DNA of 64,000 nucleotides from Lophius americanus (lineage: Eukaryota; Chordata; Actinopteri; Lophiiformes; Lophiidae): contig JBBDHG010000015.1 in NCBI GenBank assembly GCA_037951165.1, forward strand, positions 2,781,501-2,845,500. The letters are read 5' to 3'. Both the position numbers and the translations under genes were made by a program. The notes under the pieces were generated by a model. It was not told the origin of the DNA. It did no database searches and worked only from the letters and a program-made list of their open reading frames with translations. Shown here piece by piece: positions 11,050-23,600 of the stretch; the first letter of the stretch is position 1; every line of letters starts with the position of its first letter.

Positions 11050-11505
11050 CCCAAACATGGTGTTATCATCAGAGTCAACAAAGCATGTGGTCCCAGTGTT
11101 ATTGACTGGGAATTCCTGGGAAGACCGAATTGAAGAATTCAATGAAAGCAAACGGGCCAAATACTCAAAACAGAGCGCAAGAGCAATTGTTGGAGAACCC
11201 ACCCAGAGTTTATTGAGGTTGGGTGCAGGGGCTTTGCCAGCAGCTCATCATTGGTATGGACACGTCAAATTCCTTGGTCCAAAAGAACAAAGAGCAACTA
11301 AATCCTGGTGGAAGCGACTGACAAGGCGTCACAGTGGCTGTGGATCTGGAAGGGGGACCTGTGGAGCAGCATAGTAGTGGGACACAAGTCAGAGGTTGGT
11401 AACACCAGGTCACCCAGATGAATGTGTCGGATTATAAAGGACTCGAAACACCAAATGACCCCAGGTTCATCTCTAACAATGAGTCCAAGTAGCACCACAG
11501 AGTTG
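11050..11505 (+). mobile_element. Decayed retroelement pol C-terminal fragment
   Basis: Translation shows PNMVLSSESTK, then WEDRIEEFNESKRAKYSK. After a frame change (about 11220-11370) it shows CRGFASSS and ASQWLWIWKGDLW. These match in order the PD.VL.S..., WED..EEA.ERK..KY, GCRGF and ASRWLWI motifs found near the end of many fish retroelement pol proteins. An internal stop and frame shifts show decay. I am unsure which retroelement order it belongs to. Confidence 0.6.
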
Positions 11506-13734
11506 ATTTCAGAGCACCCTGCATCCCTCTAAATTGAAGCTCTAACTCTCCGGCAAAATGGCGTTTAACTTCAATTACCTCCCATGTCCAGGTTGTTTAA
11601 ATCTAATCTTGGACAGTGTCCTTTTTTTCCCGTAGGGGCTTACATAAGAACAACAGCATGCATTAGGGCACATACACACATCAAGTATTAGAAAAAGATC
11701 AGTGCGGCCGGTGCAAAGGGAATGCAAATGCAATCAAGTAGCAAATAATACGGTCCCATTCTTACATAATGCAGAATGTCATGACCATGGTGGCCAGAAA
11801 AAATAACAGGGCCTATTTTTTATACAAAACAGAAAAAGAACCAGTGAGCGCTTTCTACTCCTCCCCCTTCTCGAGAAACTATGGGGTGTTGGTCGTTAGT
11901 TGTTTCTAAAGCTTTCTTGGTCCCTCTTGCAAGTGCTGTATCAGGGTTAGTTAATCGCTGTGGGGTTAGCTGTCTTTACAGCATCATCAATCTTCACTTA
12001 GTTGTGAAGGCTTTCCTGGAAGAAACTGGTTTCCCAGAGAATGGAGTGATTTCTAAATGGATGTGGAGATATTGTGGTTATTTGTTCAGTGGTGAATCAG
12101 TTGAAAACAGTGTCCTCATAAACATATTACTTACTGCAAGTTTGCGTAATAGATTATGTCAGTTGTTGCAGATTCTTGTTTCTTAAGAGAATGTCCAGAG
12201 TAGGTGTACCCACATTGTGGCCCAGGACACATTAGCATTTGCATTGCTTTTGTTGTTCTGTATCTGCATATTAGTTTTTTAATTTTATGAAGATTGTCTC
12301 ATCACAAGTTTAATGAGAATTGCATTTTACAATTGACATATAGCAACCCTAACGGTGGCCGGTTTGTGTTTTCAGTCTCCAGAGTACTGTCATTGTGTGC
12401 GCAAAGGGACAAACTACAACAAAATGTTAACATTTCCTGAAAAAACATGTTGGCTCAGTCACTTGTAAAAAATGTAAAATCCCAATTCCATATAATTTCT
12501 GCTTACCTAGGAGAAAGAGGCAACACCAGTTTGCTGTGAAGGTCCAGAAATTTGGGAATTACTACATCGACTTATAGGTACAGTTGTAAAAATGTAGGAG
12601 CAGCTAGCGGTAAAGATCCAGATGGTTATACATCAGCTCATCATTCCTAATGTTACACCCCACACCTAAATGGCCCTATGGGCATAACAATGCGCTGACC
12701 CAAATGAACCACATTAAGACACATTAAGACAAAAATAAAAAAAACAATCAAGTTATCAAACAAAGATGAACAAAATTAGATTACATGACAGGATAAAAAA
12801 AATCCCCGGGCTGAGGGGCATCACAACCACCAGTCTTTAAGCACTTCGTTCAGACTAGTGGAACTTTACAAGCAATGAAGATGCAGGACACCTGAACAGA
12901 GCCACAGAGGAAGGAGGAGTGGATGGATAACACAGGCTACACAAACAGGTGCAGCACTACCTAAGAACCTATAGTGGCCTTCATACATATATTTAGAAAC
13001 TAGGCTTTGCTGTCCTCCTCGACTGAAAGGCTATAACCCCGAAAAGCCCTGAATGCCCTGATTTGTGCATTCAATACTCTTGATTGAACTTTTATGCTAA
13101 AAAAACAATGTTTTTGTTAAAAAGCTCTATACATGATATATCTCCTTGAGTCAATTCATATTCACCAAATTTGCCCTAATATTTAGTTATTTATTCTCGA
13201 CAGCTGTAGGTCAAAGCTTTGAATTAAGATGACCAATCTTGTAATTTGTTCAAACCTTATTATTCAGTACAATAAAAAACTACAGTAGCGTAAAACTTTG
13301 TCGTCCAAGAAGCATGAAGACCCAGTTCATGAAACCTTTGAATCTGGTGAGTTATAAGCAGTCCACACAGCGGATTCAAGATGGCGCTGTGAGCACTCGG
13401 TCCATGGCCCCACAAGATGTGAGGTTTATCAGTAATGAGCGGCGAGGCACCTGAACCTTTCCGATCCAACCTGGAAGAGAGGAATAAGACCAGCAAGGGA
13501 GCGAGCATTCTGTCTTTCCTTCGATGGCAAGGTTTTACATTCTGTTGCTTTCCTTTGTGCTGAATAGTAAGTATTATCCTCAATTTATCAAAACACTGAA
13601 CAGTTATCCAGCAACAACGTATTAATCATCTTGTTCTTCTTTGGTTTGTAGAGAAAAAACACTTCTTGTCACTTCAACCTAAAAACACGATAAGCTCTTT
13701 CTTGAGGCAGTATTTGGTTTGTTCCTTCAGGTTA

Positions 13735-13860
13735 CTGTACAGAGATGACTGTGGCGCCCTATGTTGAATAGGCTCCACTCCCTCTGGTGTATATAAAGGG
13801 CTTTTTCCAAACTAAAGTATCAAATTTTACACACTGGTCCTATAATTTACATTATCTGCA
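13735..13860. repeat. Possible non-autonomous DNA transposon remnant
   Basis: The end TTTACACACTGGTCCTATAA resembles fish repeats ending in TACACACTGGACC. A related terminus in the other orientation is at 14911-14935 (TTAAAGGGGCAATGTGTAAA). The two could be ends of separate copies; the sgsm2 promoter and exon 1 lie between them. Confidence 0.35.
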
Positions 13861-14362
13861 CTGGTACTTTAATGTATGATAGCAGAATCTTAGAATGAGT
13901 GGTGGGATTTTTACATAATTGCACATTTTGGTAATCACTGATGGAAGAGAACCACAGCACAGAGCTTTAGGCGAGGCTTCGCTGGTATCTTCTGATGAGT
14001 GCAGGTGCTCCCTCAGCCCACATGGAGGCACAATAAGGAGGTTAAATAGTCCAACACAGGAGGTTGCTCTATATCACGCAGCTCTGACTTAATTTATTTT
14101 GTAGCTGACCAACCCTGGCAGGAGCAGAGAGAACTTGTGCTTCTGACAGTCATTCTAGTGGATTGGCTGCAGTCTCTGCTGCTTCTCTGTGAGCTTGTAC
14201 ATCATATGTCTGCTACTCATTGTTTAAACATGGATGACTGTGAACAAGTTGGCAGTCTTTCAATATGAGGACTGGGGCTCCTTTCTACACAGCACAGGTT
14301 GAGGATGCTAAAAATAGCTGGGAGGCTCTACAGGTTGGTGTGGATGCTGTCAGTGGCAGGGA

Positions 14363-14515
14363 GGGGCGGGGCTGGGCTCTGGGAGCTCCACTCGGCCTGG
14401 TCCTCCTTCAAGGATCAGTATAGTGAGGAAGGCGGAACCAGTGACGTCACCGCCAGCCTTCTCAGATGCGTCAGAGTCCAGCTGAGCAAAGGAAGGAGGA
14501 AACGGGAATAAAAGG
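14363..14515 (+). promoter_or_regulatory. sgsm2 proximal promoter: GC box, CRE, TATA-like
   Basis: A GGGGCGGGGC GC box lies at 14363-14372, a perfect CRE TGACGTCA at 14442-14449, and a TATA-like AATAAAAGG at 14507-14515, all within 225 bp of the sgsm2 ATG. The stretch is the most GC- and CpG-rich part of the neighbourhood. The transcription start is probably shortly after 14515, but no initiator was decided. Confidence 0.55.
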
Positions 14516-14584
14516 TCCTGACAGGCCGGGGGGAGAGGAGGGAAACAGACCTGTGTCGTGCATACCACGGTCGGACCGACAGTC

Positions 14585-14644
14585 ATGGAGGGCTCCACGG
14601 AGGAAGACTACAAAGAAAAATTATTATGGAACGTCAAACGAGAG
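14585..14644 (+). CDS. sgsm2: sgsm2 exon 1 (coding part)
   Basis: Twenty codons from ATG (G at -3 and +4) to CGAGAG|GTAGGA. The ATG is the first in this frame after the GC-rich promoter. The conserved KEKLLWNVKRE is in the correct place to join VKQIMEE in exon 2. Confidence 0.85.
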
Positions 14645-17600
14645 GTAGGATGCTGTCCGCCAAGCCCTACATTTATATTTTATCCTTTAATTGCATGTTT
14701 TCATTCACGCCCAACTCACGGCACGAGCCTGGAAACTGTTGCATAAATATCTGCAGGTGTTTCACATTCAGTGTGATCATTTATGAAGTGACGTTCATTA
14801 ATGCTGCTTTCACGACACATGGGAAATTCAAGCTCCGACTCGGACAAAATTATTTGGTTAAATAGTCGTGTTTTAATCTAAATTTTATTATTTATTTTTT
14901 TGGTGATAGATTAAAGGGGCAATGTGTAAAATGCAGGGTTATCCCTTTGACTAAATTAAAATATAATATTAAAAATTATGTTTCTAAATTAAATTAATTA
15001 TACGTGTCATTCGGCTGAAAATGTATATATTTGTATAACCTATAGCTTGGAAAAGGCCATTTTTTATCTCAATAGCAGAGGGAGGGTCCTCTTCCATGGA
15101 GGCCGCCATGTTTGTACAGTAGCTTGGAAGGGAAAAACGAAACAGGAATTTTCTTGCGTTTACAAATTGGAAGTTGATGAAGAAGCGTTTTGTCTCTACA
15201 AACCAATGAAGGAGAAGAAAATGATTAAAACATTGTTCCTGCATAACAGTTTCATGTTTTGACAAATGGAGGATCTTACCTACTATTTGGCACAAGAAGA
15301 AGTGTGAAACCTCGCCGTCAAAGAAAAAATATGAAGACCCAGCGCTTAAAATGGCTCAGAGGTAAACTGGTCAACCCCACAGAGTCCCGCCGGGAACTTA
15401 ACGGGCAGCCTATATGTATCGGAGGGCTTGCTCCCCTGCTGGTAGGACTTTCTCTGTGGTGGTGCAACAGGACCTGGGAGGTGGCTTAAAGAACTGCTGC
15501 AAGCTGTACAGCACTCCTGTTCCTCCTAAGATCTCACTGGATCTTCCTGGGTCCATGGATCAAGTGCTCGCCGCGCCGCCTCTCCCCAGGGAAGCAATCC
15601 CTCCAGCGGTGGGCTTTCATCCTTGGGAAGTTGAATTTAATTACCTGAATCAACTGCATAGATCTCACAAGTTTACCAAGAATCATGTCTTAATGCTCAC
15701 CCTCTTTGACTGTGAAGTTTCGCACTCATTTTTTTTTTTTCATTGTGTTGAGTAATCAGTACTAGGATCATCCAGATGTGTGACGTATTGAGAATCTCTC
15801 CGCTGCAAGGCTTTCCGGTCACAGTGTCCGAAAAAAGTCTTCAACCAAATGGAGAATTTGTTGTCCAACTTGCATGAATGATGCAATAATTCGATCATAG
15901 TATCATTCAAGTCACTCACAGCGTTACGTTTACTCTGTTTATAATTATGCAACACAACTCAATGCTTCCATTTGGGTGAGAATGTATCATCACTGCTTGT
16001 TATGTACTCGGCACATTATAATAACCTCCTCAATCTCCTTAATTGTTTTTTATACTGATATTTTGTGGGTGGATCAATGCTAACATAATGGACATGTGTA
16101 GGTAACTGGTGGTTAAAAGAGATGCTGTTTGATAGAAACATTTTATAAGTATGATAAGAAATTAGACTTTACCCCACTTAAAGTCACAGTTGTGGTATCG
16201 TCTATTACTAGTACGAGTAATATCACAAGAGCTATTAAAATGACTTAACAACTAATTTAGTATTTTCTGAGGTTGGTTTGCCCTCTGAATATATTAATAA
16301 AAACCCAGTGGTTTTTTTTTTAAGCCCAGTAGGCTATTACAGCTTTAACCACGATTGCTTTATCAACAAGACTGGCTGGCCAGTCATCAAGGGATCATAT
16401 TATTTTTCGTATTAATCATGTGAACTCACGTTTTTCCTTCTTATTTTCAAATTTGATTGTTAGCCCAGGCAAAGAATCTCATTGCACCCCACTCCTGTAA
16501 CTTGTTTTTATGGCCTAAACAGTATCTGGGTCTCATTTTGCAAATAGTAAATAACACGAGTTAACAGGTTATACAAGAGATCCTGCCACAAGCTGTGACT
16601 AGTGTCATTAGTACAATATGCTTAGTAATAGTTACGAAGGCTACGTTCACAATGCAGGTCTTAATGCTCAATTCCGATTTTTTTCGCTGAGATCGGATTT
16701 TTGTTTTTGCACATGCGTGGTCCAGATTGGACCAGCATGCGCAGAAGAAGACGTGACGTCACACACAGCACGCTGTGTTTACGGAAGTAAATATGGATGC
16801 TACACATGTTCCATTAACAGTGTCTGCCATGCTCGTTTCGTCCATTGTTTACATTTGATCTTGCCGACGTAAAAGCCGGATGAAATGCGACATGACCGTT
16901 CAGACTGAGGTTGCTTTGAAAAACATCATATATGTATCTGATTTAGGACATGGCTTTGGAAATTGCTGCAATACTTTTATAATATTTTTATAAAAGTTTA
17001 AATTGCTATATCCCATCTAAAATGTCTCTTATGCATGTTTACTGGGATATTTGCATTATATAAAATTCATTCTAAAACTAAACAACACTCAGACGTATTC
17101 CCAAAAACGCAGATTTCTACTTTCCATGTTAAAGCCATATTGCCGTTATAGTTTGACCCTCACAATATTACGAATTGGACATTAAAACTAGAGTGCTGCT
17201 CGGGCCACATATTTCTGTCAGAGCTTGACTGAGTCTGTGAGACTAGTAACCATGTCCCGAACCTGACAGACCATTAGCTTTTATGTCCCAATCCGACAGT
17301 AAGTACTAGCTGAAGCACTGAGTTATTTCACTATCACCTGTTGTCAGTACTGCTACTATCGATACTAAGAGAATCATAAACTGTTCTTGAACCGTTACCG
17401 TCCTTAACTCAAGTGTTTACATTGTTGTGCTGCATTCATGGCCTATGCACTTATCATGTAAAAAGAACACCTTCCAAACTTAAACATGACAGAGGCCAAC
17501 CCAGAGACACAGACAGTATATCCATTATTTTGAATTCATTGTTGGTAAGATATCTTGACATCATTTCAATTTGGCTTTGGCTATACGAGGTGTGACCCGA

Positions 17601-20600
17601 ATCCGACTTGAACCCTAACATAATTCCTAAATATTTGTCCAAGCCAGCTAGGCCCGTTTGGTTCCGACAGGACCTCTCAGACTTCCGTCGGGAATCCGCT
17701 CTAATTAAACCTATTCGTATGATTCAGAATCACGCTGATGTCATTATTTCCTACAAGGAAGGTTGAGCTGTTTATTTGTTCATTTGACTGATTTACAGAA
17801 TTACACAAAAACTACATGATTGTTTTTCATTTAACCTGGTTGCATGGTTGGCATTTGACCTGGAAGACACCTTTATTGTTTTTAGAATGAATCTGGATAA
17901 AGAACCAGAATCGGAAATTTTTTTTTTTCTCTTTGACATTGTGAACTTATTTCTTTTGTTTTTTTTTACTTTACCGTCTGTTGTACCCAAATTCCACCAT
18001 GGATTTGATGGAGCTTGGTTGATGGGTTGTATGAATGGTTGGAATTCTTTTTTCCTTTTAAATGATGAGGTTTTTTGGAACAATTCTCAGTAACAAATGA
18101 AGTATATACCTGAAGCATAATCATTGAACTTAGAGTTGAGTTCCAAAGAAGGAATCATCACATTTTGTAACTAATGGTAAAGAAATTATTGCGATCCAAA
18201 TTGTGAAGGCAGGTTTTCATGGTTAAGAGTCCTATTATGAGGATCATAATGGGATTAGAGCTTTCTGTCGGCATGACGTAATGGGGAAACGGAGCAGAGG
18301 TTTTTTGACCGTTCCGCTATCCTGATTATTTCGTCTATGGCATCTGACCCATCCTTTTACCCTGCTTCACGCCAATCAGTCAGCAAAAATGGTGCCCAAT
18401 AAACTTCCTTTCGATGTTCAAAAAAGTAAAAAAAGAGAAAAAAATCATACTCTGCCCCTTCATCCACATTCATTCCAGTTACATTCTTCCTTTCACAATG
18501 CCGAACCCTCCAAGCAAAGTTCATAAAAATCCATCTGGTAGATTTCGCATAATTGTGCTAACAGTCAAAGGAATACCTTCTTGGTGGAGGTAACAACCTT
18601 TTTTTTCTTTTTTCATTTTTAAAGCATCCATTAGTCATCCACTAGTCCTGCTGACAGAAAGCCTCTGAAGTGTTGCAGCACCATATTGTCACTGCAGCTT
18701 GTAATCCTGCATCTTCTAGCAGCAACTCTAACATCCGCTGCTCAAACTGTGCTTCAGGCTTCTTCTTCCTCCTGATAGATGTCTTACATTTCTCCAGCGA
18801 GGAATAAATCATTTTTCCACTAACCTCTCTTCCCACTCCGCTTGTATTCCTCATGCCGCCTGCTTTACAAATAGCCACAACTAGAAAAAGCTTTCTGCAC
18901 TGAAATATCTGCGCAAATCAGAGTCTGTGTCTCACCGACTGTTACTCTCTCTTAGGAAGTCTCCATCATTAGAATGAAGCGGAAAGGTCAGGCTAAAAAT
19001 ACCAAGACTGGAAATAAAAAATGATAAGCATCATAAATATGATTGTTTCAAATTCAGTGATTGATTTAAACCAGAATTGATTTAATATATCAATATTTCA
19101 TGCTGCTTGTAGTGGACTACTGATCGAAAAAGTCTGTAGTCTGAACGTAGACACAGTTGTAATTTGAAAGGACTTTCTTTGGATGCAATTTATCTTTGTT
19201 TTTTTTCTTTAAACCCTCTTGGCCTTTAAATTTTTTTCCCCACTGATGCACCATAATACCTCTGATTCTATTTCATTTAGTTAAATTCTTCTGGAGTTGT
19301 GGTCAACCAAGTATAAGTTCAGCCGGTAGCTGCGTTACCTTGGACATTTCTCTTCATTCTGATTGAAGATTTGGTTTCAACAGTTTGCATAGGTCATGAT
19401 CTAATAGGATCCGGTGCTTACAATCAGCAGTAGACCAGGGTTGTACTGTAGAGGGATAACGGAGCAGTGTAGGTTTGGGTTGTAAATAATTGAATCGTCT
19501 TCAAGGCTGAAAATAGCTTCTCTTCTGAGGATGTCTACATGCAGCGTTGTGTGTCTCCTACATACAGACCATCAGGTAACAAAGGAGAAATGTGTTCACG
19601 GGTCACTGATAGTGCTCTGGAGTCTATTTTAGAAAGTAGGTATAGTGGAAACTCTGAGTTTATTAACTTTTAGATGAGGGAAACTCTTGAGTTTTGTCTT
19701 TGAAAAAGTGAGGTTCAAGTTAAACTCTTCTTGTCCCATCTGTGAACTTAACCTGTCTCATACATAAGCACAAACAATGCGGACATCTCGCAGCGAAGTC
19801 ATCTAACTGTGTAATTGTGTCTGATTCAAAGCTTCTTTCATGTGCGCTTAGAGCCCAGAAAGAATTAGAAGAAATTATGTTCAATGTAATTCCACCTATT
19901 ACTCTGTAATATTCAAAGAAAGTGAAGATATAGATAGATAGATATATTTGCTCAGCCGCAATTTTTTAACTGATCAAACCGTGTTAATCTTTTTTTCTAA
20001 GTATAGGCTAGTGAGTGCATTAAAAGTACTCTATTGATGGCTTTTCACAGACTATTTCCCCTTCATGGGACTAATAAAGGATTATCTTATCTCTTATCTC
20101 CTCATGCACAAGTTTAACTCAAGAGTTAACAAACTCAGAGTTGACTGAACTCAGATCAGCTGTTGTGGAACCAAAAACTGAGTTTCCCAGAGCTCAGAGT
20201 TGAACTCGGGAGTTTGGTGAACTCGCTTTCGGAAATACAGCCTTGTTCTACATCTTTGAAAAAACATCTCTCAGTAGGAGGAGTAGTATGAGTCTTTAAT
20301 ACTTCCTGAATGTTAACATTTAAAGGGGATGACTGGGTCGATGGTGGTAAAGGTCTTTTCACTACTTTGTTGACTTGTATTGGATTTCATGTTTGGTTTA
20401 CTCATCACATTTGTTTCACATTTCTGTTTCCATTGTTGTAAATGTGCACATACATGACAAAAACAGCAGAGTGCGGGTTGGGATCATATAAATTATAGCT
20501 ACAGAACCTCATTTATCTTTGCTGAAGTTGCTGCGTTTGCACAATTTGCCCAGATCGCACATGTAGTCTCTGTATCCAGTGTAAAGATCAATGGCATAAG

Positions 20601-23600
20601 GTAAGATCCACATCATGCAAGTTGATGCATTCTACAATTATAAGGCCCTGGGTTGAACAAAACTCACTCGCTCCTGGTTTAAGGAAGCCTGTTGCTTTAA
20701 GGTGCAGCCAGCTATCTCTGCATTGCTTGGCAACTGAAAGCTTTAGCAGCTCACCAAGAAGTTAAATTGCATCAGTTGGCGAATAATATCACCGCAGTGA
20801 GGCAGGCCTGTCAAATGGTGTCATACACATCAAGTAGTGCCTTTCTCTGTTCGTCGCCTCACCCAAAAAGGATCTCTGTGTTTATTTAATGTTTTCTTAT
20901 AAACATATAGAGGTTTCTGTTAGATTTATAAAACCACAATTTATCAATGACCTAAGGTTTTTATTAATATTTAGTTTTTTTCCCCCAAAGGATAAAATGG
21001 TAGATGGCGATGCTATGTACGTTTACTTATACTGAAAAATACATCAATGAATCATGTGCTCTTTTAGTCCAATCTTCCTTTATTGCACTTATTGTTTTAT
21101 TTATGGTTTAATACACTACAAAAAAGTTGCACGGGAAAAACATTGAAGATGTGCAGAATTAACACAGACGCAGAATTGAAAGACGCCAAGGGGGTTGACG
21201 GAACAAGAAAAACTACAAAAAGACTACAAAAGGACAATGAAAAGCTGAAAAAACGAGCCCAATGGGAACACTGAGACTACACGACATGTGGTTCTTCTGA
21301 AACATGCTTTTGGATATAGTTACTTTGTGGAGGGACAGGTTCAATAGAACATTCATTGTGTTTTGCAAAGATATGGCCGTAAAAGTTATTTGAGGATTTC
21401 AACTTTGATAACAAACCTGCAGCTGCATGCCTTGGTACAGCAGCCTAAGGCAACCATTTCACAGCTGGTCTGAGATCATAGAAATCTGACTTGAGGCTCA
21501 GTAAATCCATTCAAATCTAGTCAACATCAATACTCTACTGGAAGCCACTGCTATAACCTTTGATTCTTCTCAGTTTCCTTTTGTTTACTTCCTTGGTTGA
21601 CAAAATTGCAACTGGCAGCATCTGTATTTGGTAGCCTCTTACCTGAAGAAATACTCTCTCTCGTTATGCAGCATAATGTCCCCCTCAGACTAACACTTCC
21701 TGCAGGAAAGAATAATTTCTTGCTGCCACATCCTGATTTTATGACTGCTGCTCCAGCAGCCAGCGCTCTGCAAAACTATCTTCATCAGTTTTTTTTGTAC
21801 TTCTGAAGTTAATTGAAGCATTTTTTCAAGATGTTTAAATGTTACGAAGATCAATTTTTGTGTTAAATCTGAAGCTTGTCATTTGTAAAGGACAGGAAAT
21901 TGCTTATGCAGTAGTTTACCGGACGTCTGCAGCCCTCCTCCCCCACCAATGAATAGTCTCCTCATTAATGGCCGTGTCTCAGAGGTGACCTAACAATAGT
22001 TGATGAAGATGGAACTATGTCCCATTGCACATTCTCCGATTAAAGGAAGGCGATACACACAATACAAGCTGTGACAAACAAATTTCCAAGTGCATGTCTA
22101 GTGTCTCTCCCTATTTTAAAATGTACTGTTTATTTATACTATGGGGTTTATCGGGTTTTGGAGGAAGATATGGATTTTGAATTTGAGCTCATATGATGGC
22201 ATCTAGTTGTGTTACTGCTGCTGTGAGTCCTTGTTTTGAGTCCTTGCTGTTTCTTGTCGTTGTCTGAATAGTAAAAAAAAAAGTTTTAATATTGCACTTG
22301 TTTAAAATGTAATTTTGTCCTATAACCAAGATTGATCAAAGACTAAACCCATACCTTTTAACTCAAATTAAATGACCCAGTTACCTTTTGATTGTGATCT
22401 GCCTTAAATGTGAGTACTGGTCTAGATGAGCTTCACTTTTCTCCATCTGACATATCTGCTGTTTTTATCTTTGTCAAGGAGACTGCACATCTCATTAGCC
22501 TCATGAAAACGGTCTATCTTTGCCGACACATGAAGCATGGCGCTGTTGATGCTCTGTTGTTTTCCCAAGTCATGAACACGAGCTGGAGGAAAGAGCAAAT
22601 TTGTTCTTATGTAACTGACAGTTGGCTAATGAGCTCTTCCCGCTGTTCCTCCCAGAAACCATTAGCATCACGATTCTCAGAAATGTTTCAAAGTTAGCCG
22701 GCTCCACTCAGCCGTTTGACACACTGCAAACATGTCTTGTTATTTTAGCGTCATTCCTTGAACTAGAGGCTTGGATAAATCTGTAATCAAAGTCCTCCTT
22801 AAGGAAAAGTAAACAACAAAAGTGTATGTATACGTGAATGTACACCTGTTCTCCATATGATTATGTCCATTTACTGGTGACACGAATGACATTGATTATC
22901 TTGTTTATAAGGCTCCTGTGCAGGCAGCATGTGTACAAATTTTCCCAACGTAAATGTTTGGGAAGCTGGGAAAATAGGCAAGTGTGAGGATCTGATTGAC
23001 CCTCAAAGTGGTCTACAGAAGGACAAATGGTTAACAGCGTCGTAGACTCCCAGAGCACATTGATGGTTGTGCGGAGCGAAGGCCAACCATTGTTGTCTCA
23101 TCCCACAAACGTGATACCTTAGCACAAATTGCTGAAAATCTTTGCTTGCAAAAAAGGATTTTTGTGTTCAATTGATGACATGAGCAGCAGTTTTATTTCC
23201 TGTGGTGTAATGACTTTGGTTGGATCTTGGCACCTTGAGATGGGCAACAAAACCCACTCCATCTGCAAGGTAAAGCAATAGCGAATGCAATAGGACCCGA
23301 AGGATGGGGAATTATACCTGGTCGGGGCAAAGCCAGAGGAAACTCTGGTCATCTATCCTGACTAGTTGAAGACTAATTGAACCATCTGGTTTCCTCTGAA
23401 GTTTCCCTTGAACAGCAGGTACTCGGAGTCTTGCATATTCACTAGAGGCCTTTCTTGGAGTTCTCACTGGTGTTCACTTTTTTCTGTTGGAAGAAAAAAA
23501 GTGGTTATTCAATCTTTTTAGATGCAAAAATTGAAAAGCAATGATTCTTTTTCATAGCCAAAGAATAAACAGAGGAATTAAAAAAAAAAGAATTTGATAT

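Larger units (their letters stand above)
9954..14300. other. Intergenic region between divergent ppm1d and sgsm2
   Basis: No host exon recognised. It contains poly-A and poly-T tracts (10106-10113, 10168-10182), a degenerate CTTCTT-type pyrimidine-rich stretch (about 10581-10670), a retroelement tail (about 11050-11505) and a possible DNA-transposon remnant (about 13735-13860). Open frames here are not supported by homology or codon structure. Confidence 0.6.

Noticed and set aside
14299..14865. Open frames on both strands around the sgsm2 promoter and exon 1
   Set aside because: They come from the GC-rich promoter/5' UTR and from intron read-through; only the 20-codon stretch from 14585 has homology.
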